The notes under the pieces were generated by a model. That model did no database searches, had not been told where the DNA came from, and saw nothing but the letters and a program-made list of their open reading frames with translations. Below are positions 45,719-56,800 of a stretch of DNA of 60,000 nt, piece by piece. This DNA is from Takakia lepidozioides (Eukaryota; Streptophyta; Takakiopsida; Takakiales; Takakiaceae). Position 1 is the stretch's first letter. Each line of letters starts with the position of its first letter. Position numbers and translations under genes: made by a program. Location: the NCBI GenBank assembly GCA_030704615.1, contig CM060731.1:60804756-60864755 (forward strand). The letters are read 5' to 3'.

Positions 45719-47158
45719 GTGGGACAATGGTCTGAATGGTTAGTGAGACATCATACTGTTGAAGATCGGGAGGAACAGCAGCAACCTCACCATGATGACC
45801 CTCAACAGGCAATGCTGATGAATTCCATAGGCATGACACTTAATTTGTTGGGGACTTATGTCAAAACCCATGTTCCAATTACCCAATTGACAGCCTTGAA
45901 AGAAGAACTCAGGAAGGAGTTTGAGGCTCGACTTGCCACTGAGTGTTCAAACAAGGTCGATGAAGAGGTCACTCTCAAGATGAAGCAGGACTTGGCCAAT
46001 ACAGAAATGGCTTTGCAATTGGCCAAGCAACAATTGATTGAGGCAGGCCTTGCGCAAGACCAGTTGCACGAAGCACATAAGCAACAGCTATACCAAATGC
46101 AGGTGCAGCATGAAAGCAAGTTGCAAGAACTGAATGCACTACATACGGAGTTGCAGACAGTGCATAACAGGATGGAGATACAATGCGCTACATTTACAAC
46201 TATGCTTGACCAATCAACAAAAGAAATAAACAGTCAAGCGGAAAAATGTACGAAGGCAGAAGAAGAGAATGTGGAGCACATGAAACTCATTGTCGATATG
46301 AAGAATACAATTTGTCGCAATGAAGATACTTTCAAGCAATACAGGCAGATGGAAGCTGAGAATGAGAAATACATCGTGGAGTTGCAACAAACCATCGTGG
46401 CCAATAGAAATGAAATCGCGGTCAGTAACAAGGCTTCGAAAGAAGCCAATAATCTACTTGCTGCCTATGCGCAATTGGTTGAGCCACAGGCGAAGCGCAT
46501 GAAGGCTTTACAACAGCAGTTGGAATTGTATAAGCTAAGAGAGGAGCAAACTCTCAGGGGAACCACAAGCAGCTTGGTGGATAACAGCCTTATGCAGGTC
46601 TGGTTAGCACAAGGGCCAGTAGAGGGCAAAAGCCCACGGAAGCTCACCCAAAGCGAGATGAATGAGCTTAGACTGCAGGTGCAGAACATTGCCACAACTA
46701 CTATAGACAATGTCTATAGTAGGATAGCAGAGTTACAAGAGGATGTAGACGGACTCCAGACTCAAGTGGAAGACCTCACTTCAAACATCGACCAAAGAGT
46801 CTATATCCCTCAGGAACAGCTAATGGCTTCTTATTTGCAAGCCAGAACTCTGGCTTTTCAGTCTTCACAGGAGGTGCAGGAGATGCCAATGGTACAGGAA
46901 CCAGTACCACCACCACCACAACAAGTCAGTGTACCAGTAGCTGAACCTGTGGTTACTACAACCACACCACAGCCACCACAGCCGGAGGTATGGGGCAATG
47001 CAGCTTTTAACCCACCTAAAACTCCAGCTGCCAGGGAGTACAGTAGGGCTATGATTATGCCCTTCAACCAAATTCCCATCATGTTGGATTTGGCTTGGAA
47101 AGAATTTAGTCCTCCGCAGTCATCGCACATTACTACCAAATCATGCGTATCTGGCTGA
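45719..47158 (+). CDS. Coiled-coil protein encoded between E1 integrase and 3' LTR
   Basis: The reading frame is 479 codons; the first Met is near its start. Residues about 40-320 are a long, Gln/Glu/Lys-rich amphipathic helix typical of coiled coils (ALKEELRKEFEARLATECSN, MALQLAKQQLIEAG, ELQQTIVANRNEIAV). A Pro/Thr/Val-rich tail follows (VPPPPQQVSVPV). It is in the position where some gypsy elements carry an env-like or accessory ORF, but has no signal peptide or clear membrane segment. E2 has no counterpart. It may be a captured host sequence or a family-specific third ORF. Confidence 0.6.
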   Translation: MGQWSEWLVRHHTVEDREEQQQPHHDDPQQAMLMNSIGMTLNLLGTYVKTHVPITQLTALKEELRKEFEARLATECSNKVDEEVTLKMKQDLANTEMALQLAKQQLIEAGLAQDQLHEAHKQQLYQMQVQHESKLQELNALHTELQTVHNRMEIQCATFTTMLDQSTKEINSQAEKCTKAEEENVEHMKLIVDMKNTICRNEDTFKQYRQMEAENEKYIVELQQTIVANRNEIAVSNKASKEANNLLAAYAQLVEPQAKRMKALQQQLELYKLREEQTLRGTTSSLVDNSLMQVWLAQGPVEGKSPRKLTQSEMNELRLQVQNIATTTIDNVYSRIAELQEDVDGLQTQVEDLTSNIDQRVYIPQEQLMASYLQARTLAFQSSQEVQEMPMVQEPVPPPPQQVSVPVAEPVVTTTTPQPPQPEVWGNAAFNPPKTPAAREYSRAMIMPFNQIPIMLDLAWKEFSPPQSSHITTKSCVSG

Positions 47159-48048
47159 CAGTGGCAACCAGGACTAAAGTTCTTCCAAACAATCGACATA
47201 TTGAAGATCATCACTTTGCACAATACTGGCACGAGGCAGGAACCATGTTGAGGGAATTGGTTGCTTTCCAGGTTGTACATGGACTCATTTATACAAAGAC
47301 CAAGGAAATAGCAAGTATTGTCATGGGGTGCGGGCTATACTACGCTGCTTGTTTCCTGATACGTTACCACATAGAGCAACAAAGATGCAAGCACGCTTTC
47401 AAAGTTACTCCAGTGGAGATCATTGGGTATTACCTTCGGTGCCACCTCATATGTACCTATATGACCCAAAAGTTATGATACAAAAGGATTCTCAAATTCG
47501 TTCATGGTTTCAAGCAGCCTGCAACAATTTGTCAACACAGAAATTCGGATTGATGACATTTTCTATAAGGGACATATCGCATGGAAATACTTGCACGCGG
47601 CACCAGTAATTGGTACCCCACTCATCTGGACAGACAAGGAGCTCAGTGTCTACACCAATTTTGCTGTTCAACGGTTACACCAGGTTGTAAAATGCAAACT
47701 TCCAGACATGGTAGGACAGCATTGTATGCCCCAGATGATTCCACAAAAGTTCGAAAATTAAAACACCTGAGAGGCGATGAGGATTCTGATACAACTGTTT
47801 CTTCACAAAATTCTTTTGACATGGGAGAAGACTATGCAATTCAGATGGAAGAGAAGAAACAAAGGGGATCTCCTATGCCGGAAAGATTACCTCGATATCA
47901 ACCTCCAGAAGGCCTCACTTATCCAGGTAGTAATCAACCATCTCCATCAACCAGAGACAGACCTCGGGCTCGTACACACAGCCCACCACGAAACTCTCAA
48001 CGTCAACAAGGTGCTCACTCACAAAGGGTTGCTACTCGGAAACAGTAA
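47143..48048 (+). pseudogene. Broken continuation of the E1 accessory ORF
   Basis: Three overlapping frames follow in sequence: IEDHHFAQYWHEAGTMLREL to about 47330, MQARFQSYSSGDHWVLPSVP at about 47385-47515, and IDDIFYKGHIAWKYLHAAPV to about 47760. The last frame (47581-48048) ends in a Pro/Arg/Ser-rich tail (SPPRNSQRQQG). This looks like one ancestral reading frame with small shifts, possibly joined to the coiled-coil ORF. It resembles no family I know. Confidence 0.4.
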
Positions 48049-48069
48049 ACCGTGAGGACACGGCTTTTT

Positions 48070-48086
48070 GAGGGGGGAAGGGGTAA
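48070..48086 (+). other. Polypurine tract of E1
   Basis: gaggggggaaggggtaa directly precedes the 3' LTR and would prime plus-strand synthesis. Confidence 0.85.
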
Positions 48087-49165
48087 TGTTAGAGGACTGT
48101 AGGGGACTAGACACTTATTGGGATCTGTAGGGTACCCTTAATTTTTGCACAGACTGAGACAAACAGGAACCTTAGGGGTGACAGCAGCGCACTGTAGAGG
48201 GGGGTTACATAGCCCACACAGCCGACACATCAGTCACAGCCCACACAGCCAATACAGCCGTCACAGTCGTCACAGCCCACACAGCCAACACAGCCCGTCA
48301 CAGTCGTCACAGCCCACACAGCCCACACAGCCGTCACAGCCCACACAGCCAACACAGCCCGTCACAGTCGTCACAGCCCACACACCCGTCACAGTCGTCA
48401 CAGCCCACACACCCGTCACAGTCGTCACAGCCCACACACCCGTCACAGCCCGTCACAGTCGTCACAGCAGACACAGCCCACACAGCCAGTCACAGCCCGG
48501 CACAGCCACACAGCCAAACACAGCCAGTCACCGCTTGACTCAGCTGTCACGATAATAGGGAACGCAGAGTAGGACAGGGAACGACTGTGGGGAACAACAC
48601 CAGTGAAGGGAACATGTTAGTTCACATACGACGGTTAGAGAGGGAAACGGTTAGAACCGCGGATAGGAGGATAAAGGGAAGAACGGGGAATAGGAAGGGG
48701 ATCATTATTCGGGGAGGACTTCGGAGACAGGCGGGAGCGGAGATCGGAGAGCACGATGAAGGAGAAAAGAGGATTAGTAGATGCTTGTCATATGCAAAGC
48801 TAGAGTGATATTGTAGAGCAGATTAGAGACATAATGGATTCGGCCTAATACCTGATAAATCATAATCTGATACTTATACGATACAATCACACTGTGTAGA
48901 GAGATCTGAGTGAAGCTGTGGATTGAATGGAGGAGTTAAGGAAACCGATAAATTGATGAAGCAAACTAATACTTAATTATCAATGGTAAGGTAGCTAAGA
49001 TGAATGCGGAAAAGGAAACAAATAGGAAACACCCCCATGATACACTAGCTGTAGGTCATGACTGATTGTTCTGCGCGGGCTGAGTACTTAGAGATTTCCA
49101 ACTCTTCTATCTTGGAGTTTCCGCCTTGGATAGCGAAGGGATGGGTGAGTAAAAGCCGCGCGACA
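48087..49165 (+). repeat. E1 3' LTR
   Basis: Same ends as the 5' LTR. The array at about 48214-48548 has a different order and number of CACAGCC-type units from the 5' LTR. The rest differs at only a few bases. Confidence 0.95.
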
Positions 49166-49224
49166 ACTACACCACAGCAGATACCTTTTAAACAACTTAG
49201 GCCTTCCAGCTGCATCTCTGCAAC

Positions 49225-50268
49225 CTACTCCCACTCTGGGTGTGCAGCGAACAGAGTAGCTTCCTGCTCCTCATCCAGTCCGCCCCTCCAGTCATACTCT
49301 CTGACCCCTCGAGGTCTTCTCGTAGCAGGTAATCTACTAGATTTCTTAGTGGTAATTTGTATCTCGTGCATCCCATTATGCACAGTTAGTAACTGAGAAT
49401 TCCAGTCATGGAATACCTTGGCCTGTTTTAGCCACGGACGTCCCAATAATAAGGAGTAAGCCTCCATGACTTCATCCATCTTCAACACAGTTACTGTGAT
49501 CATAAAGATCATCTTCTGTATCTGTATCTTAACTCCTCTTATCAATCCCAATGGTTGTACACTTCTTTGATCTGCCATTGTTATTGTAAATGGGGCTGGT
49601 TTCATGTTACTTAGACCAAGCTTCTTCCTTAATTGGTCTGTCATGATATTTACTCCAGAGCCTCCATCTATCAGTACATCAGTTAGTTCTATGTTTCCAA
49701 TTCTCAATTGGATTACTGGCATAGAATCATCAAAGTCCATGACTGTTTCTCGCCCTTCCGGCTTCACATTATAACTGGTCACCTTGTTGTTCAGGTCTGT
49801 GTTTCCTCTCTCCTGGGCAATTCGATTGATTGCTTGATACAGCCTGTGTCTACAATAAGGTGCCATAGCCAATAGCTGTCCAATGGTAATCTCTGCTTTG
49901 GTCTGGCATATTACTTCAGCCAAAGTCCCTTTATTACTTTGCATGTCTGCAACTTCTTTCTTCCTTTCATCCTCACTCACTTCTTCTTCTCCATCAGAAT
50001 CAGAGGAATCTGCCAAAGGAATATCAGTACTCTTCTGCATTTCCATTATAGTATCTGCCACTTCCTTGTGCAGTTCTTTCTCATCTCTCCAAGTCTCATC
50101 ATCTTCAGGCATATCACTGCCATCTTCATTATCATCATCTTCCTCAACTACTGGAGGTATTAGTTTGGCTTTGCTTCTTGTTACTATCATTGTACTTACT
50201 TCTGGTACAACACATGGCCTAACCATGTGAGCTGCCACCACTGGGCCTTCATTCACAGGAGCTCTCAT
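49225..50268 (-). CDS. E2 protease-containing reading frame
   Basis: 347 codons, continuous where E1 has three breaks. An acidic N-terminal half is followed by the aspartic protease (D201-G-G in VLIDGGSGVNI) and HRPRG-like linker sequence (RRPRGVREYDW). It ends at a TAG where E1 has CAG (EWE/Q). It belongs between gag and RT; the RT part is at 38184-35767. Confidence 0.85.
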   Translation of the reverse strand: MRAPVNEGPVVAAHMVRPCVVPEVSTMIVTRSKAKLIPPVVEEDDDNEDGSDMPEDDETWRDEKELHKEVADTIMEMQKSTDIPLADSSDSDGEEEVSEDERKKEVADMQSNKGTLAEVICQTKAEITIGQLLAMAPYCRHRLYQAINRIAQERGNTDLNNKVTSYNVKPEGRETVMDFDDSMPVIQLRIGNIELTDVLIDGGSGVNIMTDQLRKKLGLSNMKPAPFTITMADQRSVQPLGLIRGVKIQIQKMIFMITVTVLKMDEVMEAYSLLLGRPWLKQAKVFHDWNSQLLTVHNGMHEIQITTKKSSRLPATRRPRGVREYDWRGGLDEEQEATLFAAHPEWE

Positions 50269-52213
50269 CTCATTCTGGTGTCTAATCCAAAATGAACAGG
50301 TTGCCTTGCGATGTCCTGGCTGATTACAATAGTAACACGTTCTTCACCATTTGGGTCCTTGCCCTTAGTCTGCTCTTGGATTATTTCTGTAATCCTGATT
50401 CCCTGGCTGGTAATTCCCCTTTGGATTACCCTGATAGTTGCCTCTGGAATTCCCTTGGTAATTCCCTCTTGAATTACCTCTCCCTTCCATGCCATTGTTA
50501 TAACCACCAGGCCTACCATAGTGGTCCTGATCACTGTTTCTTCTTGGCTGGGCTGCACTTGATGCACCCTTACTTGCCTAGGTTCTCTAGCTGCTGTCCT
50601 TCTGTTGTAGTAACAATTCTCAGTAGAATGGTTATCCATTTTACAGATAGTACAGTGTTTCTCCTTCATGTGGCATTCAGTGGTGGTATGGCCTTCATTC
50701 TGGCACTTTGCACACCAAACACCCTTCCTCCAATGTGTTGCAGCCTCTGTGGCATACTTCTTCAAGATTTCTTCTAATCTTTTCTCATAGTTATCCCTCT
50801 TCAACTTCTCCTTTCTCTTACTCTTCCTTTTCAGTTCTTGCTCTTCTTCTTCATCTGACTCATCCTCAGAGTCTTCATCATCCCTTTTCTCTCTCCTAAG
50901 CATTCCCAATTGCTCAATTTTGTTTGCAGTTTCAAATGCCTCCTCCACTGTATTATGGGGTAACATATCCACTTTCTTCTGCAACTCTGGTCTTAGTCCA
51001 CTCGCAAACCAAGTCTTCTGTAAACCTGGTGCTGGTACAGCAGCCAGTTTTTTCATCATCAATTCCATCTTTTCCATATACTCCTCAACAGTTTCATGCT
51101 TCTTTTGCTTTAACTGTTGTAAACTTCCATACACTTCATCCTCAGTTTTACTTGTCCTGAACCTATTTCGGAATGCTGTATTCAAGCCATTCCAGGTTAG
51201 GAAATGATTATCAGGAAATCTTGCATACCATTCACTTGCTTTCTTGATAAGTGAACAAGGAAATAATCTCATCTTGGCATCTTGCCATTCTCATTGTTCA
51301 CTATACACATGTGCTCAAATTGGCTAATGTGTACATCGGGATCCCCTTTTCCTAAATATATTGGAAAAGGTGGTTTTGCCCGTGTTGGTTGTAACGCCAT
51401 TTGTGGCCCTTCTTTCTGCCCACTGACAGGTGCTGGTCCTTGAGGACTTGTTGTAGTTGTGGTGGATCTTCCACCAAGTGGTGGCCCCTGAGCACTCCTT
51501 GCTACTGGCCCCACGTTATTCACAGTATTCCCAGCTCCAGTTGCACTACTTCCCACACTCCATGTCCCCCCAGAGCCAGATCCAGGCAGCCCGCCTGATC
51601 CCTTTGAGCCGACACCTTCGTTGGCCTGTGATCTAAGTGCTCCACTTGATCCAGGTCCAACGGGTTGGGATGTCCTGGTTGTAGTCTCAACCTCAGCTGT
51701 TGGGTCTACTTCTTCATACTCTTCCTCTTCCAATTTCTTCTCTCTATTTTCATCCTCCAAGTTCTGCCCTTGGGTTTCTTCTTCACTCATGTAACTCAAC
51801 TGCAATGGTGTTGGAGAGTCTGAACTCTCCGTTGGCTCTGCCACATCCTCTCCTCCTTCTTCACCCTCCACTTCAGAAACTGGAGTTCCTGCTTTTGGTG
51901 TTCCATGCCAACTCTTATCAAAGATTTCTGTCAAATCTTTTATCCAGGGATGTACCTCAGATCTTTCACCTCGTGATTGATCTTCTTCCCGTACCAATTC
52001 CCTTAATCTTTCTTGCAAAGAAAAAGAAGGAGTGGCATCCAACTCTAGTTCTTCCGGTATGGGTGATGTACTCTCTGATCTTAATGGTGTGAGAGGTCCA
52101 GATGATTCCCCTATGTCTATTCCTCTCTCCCAAAGATATGGATAATTAGCTTTCAGATAGCTTTCTCTTTTTGCTGAATATCTCTGGAGTCTAGCTTCTC
52201 TTTCATCACTCAT
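50265..52213 (-). pseudogene. E2 Gag, two frameshifts
   Basis: Starts MSDEREARLQRYS at 52213. A one-base loss near 51275 (NENGK for NENGDDAK) shifts to the frame 51272-50265, which carries the retrotrans_gag domain and two zinc knuckles (CAKCQNEGHTTTEC, CTICKMDNHSTENC). A second one-base loss near 50555 (HQVQPSQ for HQVQPQP) shifts it again. In the other frame the third knuckle CYYCNQPGHRKATC is complete. Confidence 0.88.
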
Positions 52214-52234
52214 GTCCCATGTCTTTCATTTCTT

Positions 52235-52822
52235 TTAATGTGGCAATAACCAAAACTCTCTTCTGTAATATCTCTCGTATATGCCTGGGTTTCTTTCAAG
52301 CTTCAATGCACCCTTGGCTATACTAGAATTCTCCGTTACCATATAACCATATGGCAAACAAGTCTGGAAAGCTGTTCTTGGTGTGAGTTTGATCCACAAA
52401 ATATCCTTTGGAATCCAATTCTTTACCAGTACAAGCTCTTCATGCATATGAGTATAAACATTCACCTTTCTTTCCTCCCAGCCTTCAAACTCTACTCGCT
52501 TAATGGATAGCAATGCTATCACGTAAACCAGTGTTGATAACCAACGTGCTCTTCCTCTACAGGCCACCTGATAAATCTTTATCACTCCTTTCTCCAGACC
52601 CCATTCAGGGTCAGCATCATGCACTCTTTTTAGAATGTTTTCTTTACAACCGTCTGGCAATTCCAAGAACCTCTGAAAGAATCGTTTGGACAATCTTTCC
52701 TTCTTAGTTTCACAGGGAATTTGATTCACATCAAATTCTTTAATTCTCCATCCACCATGATCCCACCAGATGCCTGTCACATCTGGTTGTTCATGACCCA
52801 GTTTCCCCAGTATGGTCGCCAA
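52235..52822 (-). CDS. E2 ORF1, homologue of E1 ORF1
   Basis: 195 codons, open over the same span as E1 39338-39925, with scattered substitutions and no internal stop. No known domain. It begins immediately after the LTR (primer-site region), and the gag ATG follows 22 bases after its stop. It lacks the in-frame extension into the LTR that E1 has. Confidence 0.7.
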   Translation of the reverse strand: MATILGKLGHEQPDVTGIWWDHGGWRIKEFDVNQIPCETKKERLSKRFFQRFLELPDGCKENILKRVHDADPEWGLEKGVIKIYQVACRGRARWLSTLVYVIALLSIKRVEFEGWEERKVNVYTHMHEELVLVKNWIPKDILWIKLTPRTAFQTCLPYGYMVTENSSIAKGALKLERNPGIYERYYRREFWLLPH

Positions 52823-52823
52823 A

Positions 52824-53827
52824 TGTCGAGTGGCTTTTACTCACCCATCCCTTCGCTATCCGAGGTGGGAACTCCAAGATAGAAGAGTTGGAAATCTCTA
52901 AGCACTCAGCCCGCTCAGAACAATCAATCATGACCTACAGCTAGTGTATCATGGGGGTGTTTCCTATTTGTACTCCTTCCCGCATTCATGTTAGTGAGTT
53001 ACCTTACTTTCTGCAATTAAGTATCAGTTTGCTTCAGAAATCTATCAAGTTCCATCCATTCATTCCACAGCTTCACTTAGGTCTCTCTACACAGTGTGAG
53101 TATGAAGTATGTATCAGATTAATATCTATCAAGTATCAGGCTAAAGTCATGGTATCTCTATTCTACTCTACATTACAATTCTACAGCTTGCATTCCTCAA
53201 GTAACAACAGATCGTCACTTCTCCTACTCCGTGCTCTTCATCTTTCCCCTCAGAGATGTGCTCTCCCCTCTATTTCCAAGCCCCCGATGCCAGAAGTCCC
53301 CCACCAAGAAGTGATCCCTAGACGTCCCCGCTCTTCGCTTCTTCTACCTCCAAGCTGTTCTAACCGCTTTCCTAACTAACCGTCATTCCTGTAGCACACG
53401 TTCCTTTTTCAGATGTCGTTCCCTGCCAATGATAACTGTTCCCCAGCTGTGCCGAGCTGTGACTGGCTGTATCAGGCTGTGGCGGGCTGTGACTGGCTGT
53501 GTCGGGCTGTGTAAGGCTGTGCAAAGCTGTGGCGGCTGTATCGGGCTGTGACTGGCTATGTTGGGCTGTGTCGACTATGCGAAGTTGTGACGGCTGTGTC
53601 TGATTGTGTCGGCTGCGTCGGCTATGTCGGACTGTGACGGGCTGTGTTGGCTGTGCGAAGCTGTGACGGCTGTGTCGGGCTGTGATGGACTGTGTCGGGC
53701 TGTGTATCTCCCCCCTAAAGCCTGTTGTTGTCACCCCTAAGGCTTTTGTTGGTCTCAGTCTGTGTAAAAATTAATGGTACCCCACAGATCCCGTAAAAAC
53801 GTCTAAGTCCCAAACAGCCCTCTAACA
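52824..53827 (-). repeat. E2 5' LTR
   Basis: On the minus strand it starts tgttagagggctg and ends cactcgaca. It shares promoter-end and 3'-end blocks with the E1 LTR at clearly lower identity. The tandem array is at about 53438-53706 (gctgtgtcgggctgtgac units on the plus strand). Confidence 0.9.
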
Positions 53828-56800
53828 GCACTACAACCAACTGATTTGAAGGATGTGAAGAACTACCAATAGGACCAGCAATAGAAGCCACACCTACATT
53901 GGAGGCCACACCTGCATTGACATCCGCATCTTTTTTTTTTCGTGATTTGCGTTTTGGTACACCCACAACCGCAGGGACCACTTGGGCTACAGCGTCAGCG
54001 GCCTGTGTAGCAATCTGTTCTGCATGCTCCAGATCAAGAATAGGGACTTCAGTGGAGATGCCCCCTTCATCACTCACTGACTGCCTGCGAACACATTCCT
54101 TATGAAGTCCCATTTCTGCATAGGGGATAGTACCCTTGGGCATATCCAAATACCACCCCCCCTTTCCCGGTGTTCCACACCCCAATCTTCCTCAATTGCA
54201 GGTGTGTACATGGAAGCTTGTTGAGCACCAAACTTCCAGACCATCATAAACTTGGGCTCAGCCTTAAGTCGACCACTCGGTACAAGCACAAATCTCATGT
54301 ACCTAAAATACAAACACATTCAAAGTTATTGTGGAGACAAATATTTATGCAACATGTTCAACAATTGAACAAGCACATTAAGAAACAAGTATATCCCAAT
54401 GTACTAGAAAAATACTTGAAGCATAGACATTTTTTACTTACAAGGTGTATACACTGTCCATGTACAATGCAATGGAAAGATTGTACCTGAATAAAATCCG
54501 TCTCACCACCTTCTCCCCACCTGTTTGTTGTTCCCAATCATTGCCTCTGAATGGCCCCTTTGGCAATGAGAACTCTCTATGAAACAACTCATTGAAATGA
54601 GTCATCTTCCATGTATCCATGTAGTCTCCCAGACTCTCACTCTCTCCTTCCTCCAAGGCAACATGAAATTGGCCAAGCTGAGTGGTGTACAAGGCAAACT
54701 GAGCCAAGGCAACCTTGCGAAGCTGCCAGAAAATACAGTCAGTTAAATAACTATGTTAATGTGTCATCAACAAAATGAATCAATTGCATTGAGAAGATAG
54801 TGATTGTATATGTACCTGCCACCAAAAAATCATTCTATTCAACCAAGGATCACTGATAGGCCCGGGTGGAAAAAAATTACGGTCGTGAAGTGTTTGGTCT
54901 CCATTCCATATATGTAGCCATTCCACCTTTTCTTCATGATCCACCCGGGCTGTAGCAATGTTCACCATTTTCTCTTGGGTCATTGTCGCGCGGCTTTTAC
55001 TCACCCATCCCTTCGCTATCCGAGGCGGAAACTCCAAGATAGAAGAGTTGGAAATCTCTAAGTACTCAGCCCGCGCAGAACAATCAGTCATGACCTACAG
55101 CTAGTGTATCATGGGGGTGTTTCCTATTTGTTTCCTTTTCCGCATTCATCTTAGCTACCTTACCATTGATAATTAAGTATCAGTTTGCTTCATCAATTTA
55201 TCGGTTTCCTTAACTCCTCCATTCAATCCACAGCTTCACTCAGATCTCTCTACACAGTGTGATTGTATCGTATAAGTATCAGATTATGATTTATCAGGTA
55301 TCAGGCCGAAGCCATTGTGTCTCTATTCTCCTCTACAATATCCCTACAGCTTTGCATCTAACAAGCATCTACTAATCCTCTTTCCTCCTTCATCGTGCTC
55401 TCCGATCTCCGCTCCCGCCTGACTCCGAAGTCCTCCCCGAATAATGATCCCCTTCCTATTCCCCGTTCTTCCCTTTATCCTCCTATCCGCGGTTCTAACC
55501 GTTTCCCTCTCTAACCGTCGTATGTGAACTAACATGTTCCCTTCACTGGTGTTGTTCCCCACAGTCGTTCCCTGTCCTACTCTGCGTTCCCTATTATCGT
55601 GACAGCTGTGTCAAGCGGTGACTGGCTGTGTTTGGCTGTGTCGGGCTGTGACTGGCTGTGTGGCTGTGCCGGGCTGTGACTGGCTGTGTGGGCTGTGTCT
55701 GCTGTGACGACTGTGACGGGCTGTGTGGGCTGTGTGGGCTGTGACGACTGTGACGGCTGTGTGGGCTGTGACGACTGTGACGAGTTGTGTGGGCTGTGTG
55801 GGCTGTGACGACTGTGACGGGTGTGTGGGCTGTGACGACTGTGACGAGTTGTGTGGGCTGTGTGGGCTGTGACGACTGTGACGGGTGTGTGGGCTGTGAC
55901 GACTGTGACGGGCTGTGTTGGCTGTGTGGGCTGTGACGACTGTGACGGCTGTGTGGGCTGTGACGACTGTGACGGGTTGTGTGGGCTGTGTGGGTTGTGA
56001 CGGCTGTGTCGGCTGTGTGGGCTGTGACGACTGTGACGGGCTGTGTTGGATGTGTGGGCTGTGACGGCTGTGTCGGCTGTGTCGGCTATATAACCCCCCT
56101 CTACAGTGCGCTGCTGTCACCCCTAAGGTTCCTGTTTGTCTCAGTCTGTGCAAAAATTAAGGGTACCCTACAGATCCCGTATAAGTGTCTAAGTCCCCTA
56201 CAGTCCTCTAACAGTCATTTCCTCTGATCCTGCCTTTACACGTGACCAATGCAGTTTAAGTTCTTGGAGAAACCCCTCTCCAAGGGTTGGATCAGCAATA
56301 GGAAACAACTTCACAAGCTGACTCTTGTGTTGCTCCCTTGTTTTCAATCCAGCTTGTCTCATTGTATCTTCAAGGCCCTCTTGACTCTTTGGCCCCTCAA
56401 CAAGTTTGTAAGCTTCCCCCGCCATGCGTTGGGCCTCAACAATATCATGCTGCCAAAAGAACCAAAACAGTTCATAACATGAATCAGAGGTGAATCTTGT
56501 CTATGGATGCAAAGAATGAAATTTGGTTAAGACATGATGTTACCTTGTACAAAATCTCTGTCATTGCATGGACTGTCAGGTTATACCAAGTCTTTCCTAC
56601 TTTCTTGATGCATTCGTCGTATTGCTCTTTCCTCAATACATTCTTCCATTCAGAGACAGGTGTAAGGCCAATCATATTGACCTTGCAAACCAAGTGCACA
56701 AATTTGGATGTAACATGTGCCCTCTCTGTTGCCCTGCACATATAAAATGTGATCATTAGAAAGAAGATGTGTATATGTACATCCATTGAGCAAGAACATG

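Larger units (their letters stand above)
38261..49165 (+). mobile_element. Ty3/gypsy LTR retrotransposon E1, nested in E2
   Basis: A 10.9-kb element with LTRs at 38261-39337 and 48087-49165, both TG...CA, and perfect 5-bp duplications. Order: LTR, primer site, ORF1, gag, protease, RT, RNase H, integrase, extra coiled-coil ORF, polypurine tract, LTR. RT before integrase places it in Ty3/gypsy; no chromodomain is seen. The LTRs outside the tandem array are almost identical, so insertion is recent. Several one- or two-base shifts and stops break gag-pol relative to E2, so E1 is not autonomous; it may have been copied in trans. Confidence 0.95.
49166..53827 (-). mobile_element. Ty3/gypsy element E2, 5' part (LTR, ORF1, gag, protease)
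   Basis: It reads from 53827 downwards: LTR 53827-52824, primer site, ORF1, gag, protease, then the E1 insertion at 49170/49166. Its sequence is clearly related to E1 but with a more diverged LTR. It is inserted in the last visible exon of locus B; after tgttagagg the flank is gcact (53828-53832). No matching duplication was found on the other side because the E2 3' end is missing. Confidence 0.88.

Noticed and set aside
55611-56153. 180-codon Ser/His/Pro-rich ORF (minus strand), and similar ORFs at 48145-48555 and 35380-35063
   Set aside because: These are translations of the CACAGCC-type minisatellite. The frames are open only because the repeat lacks stops.
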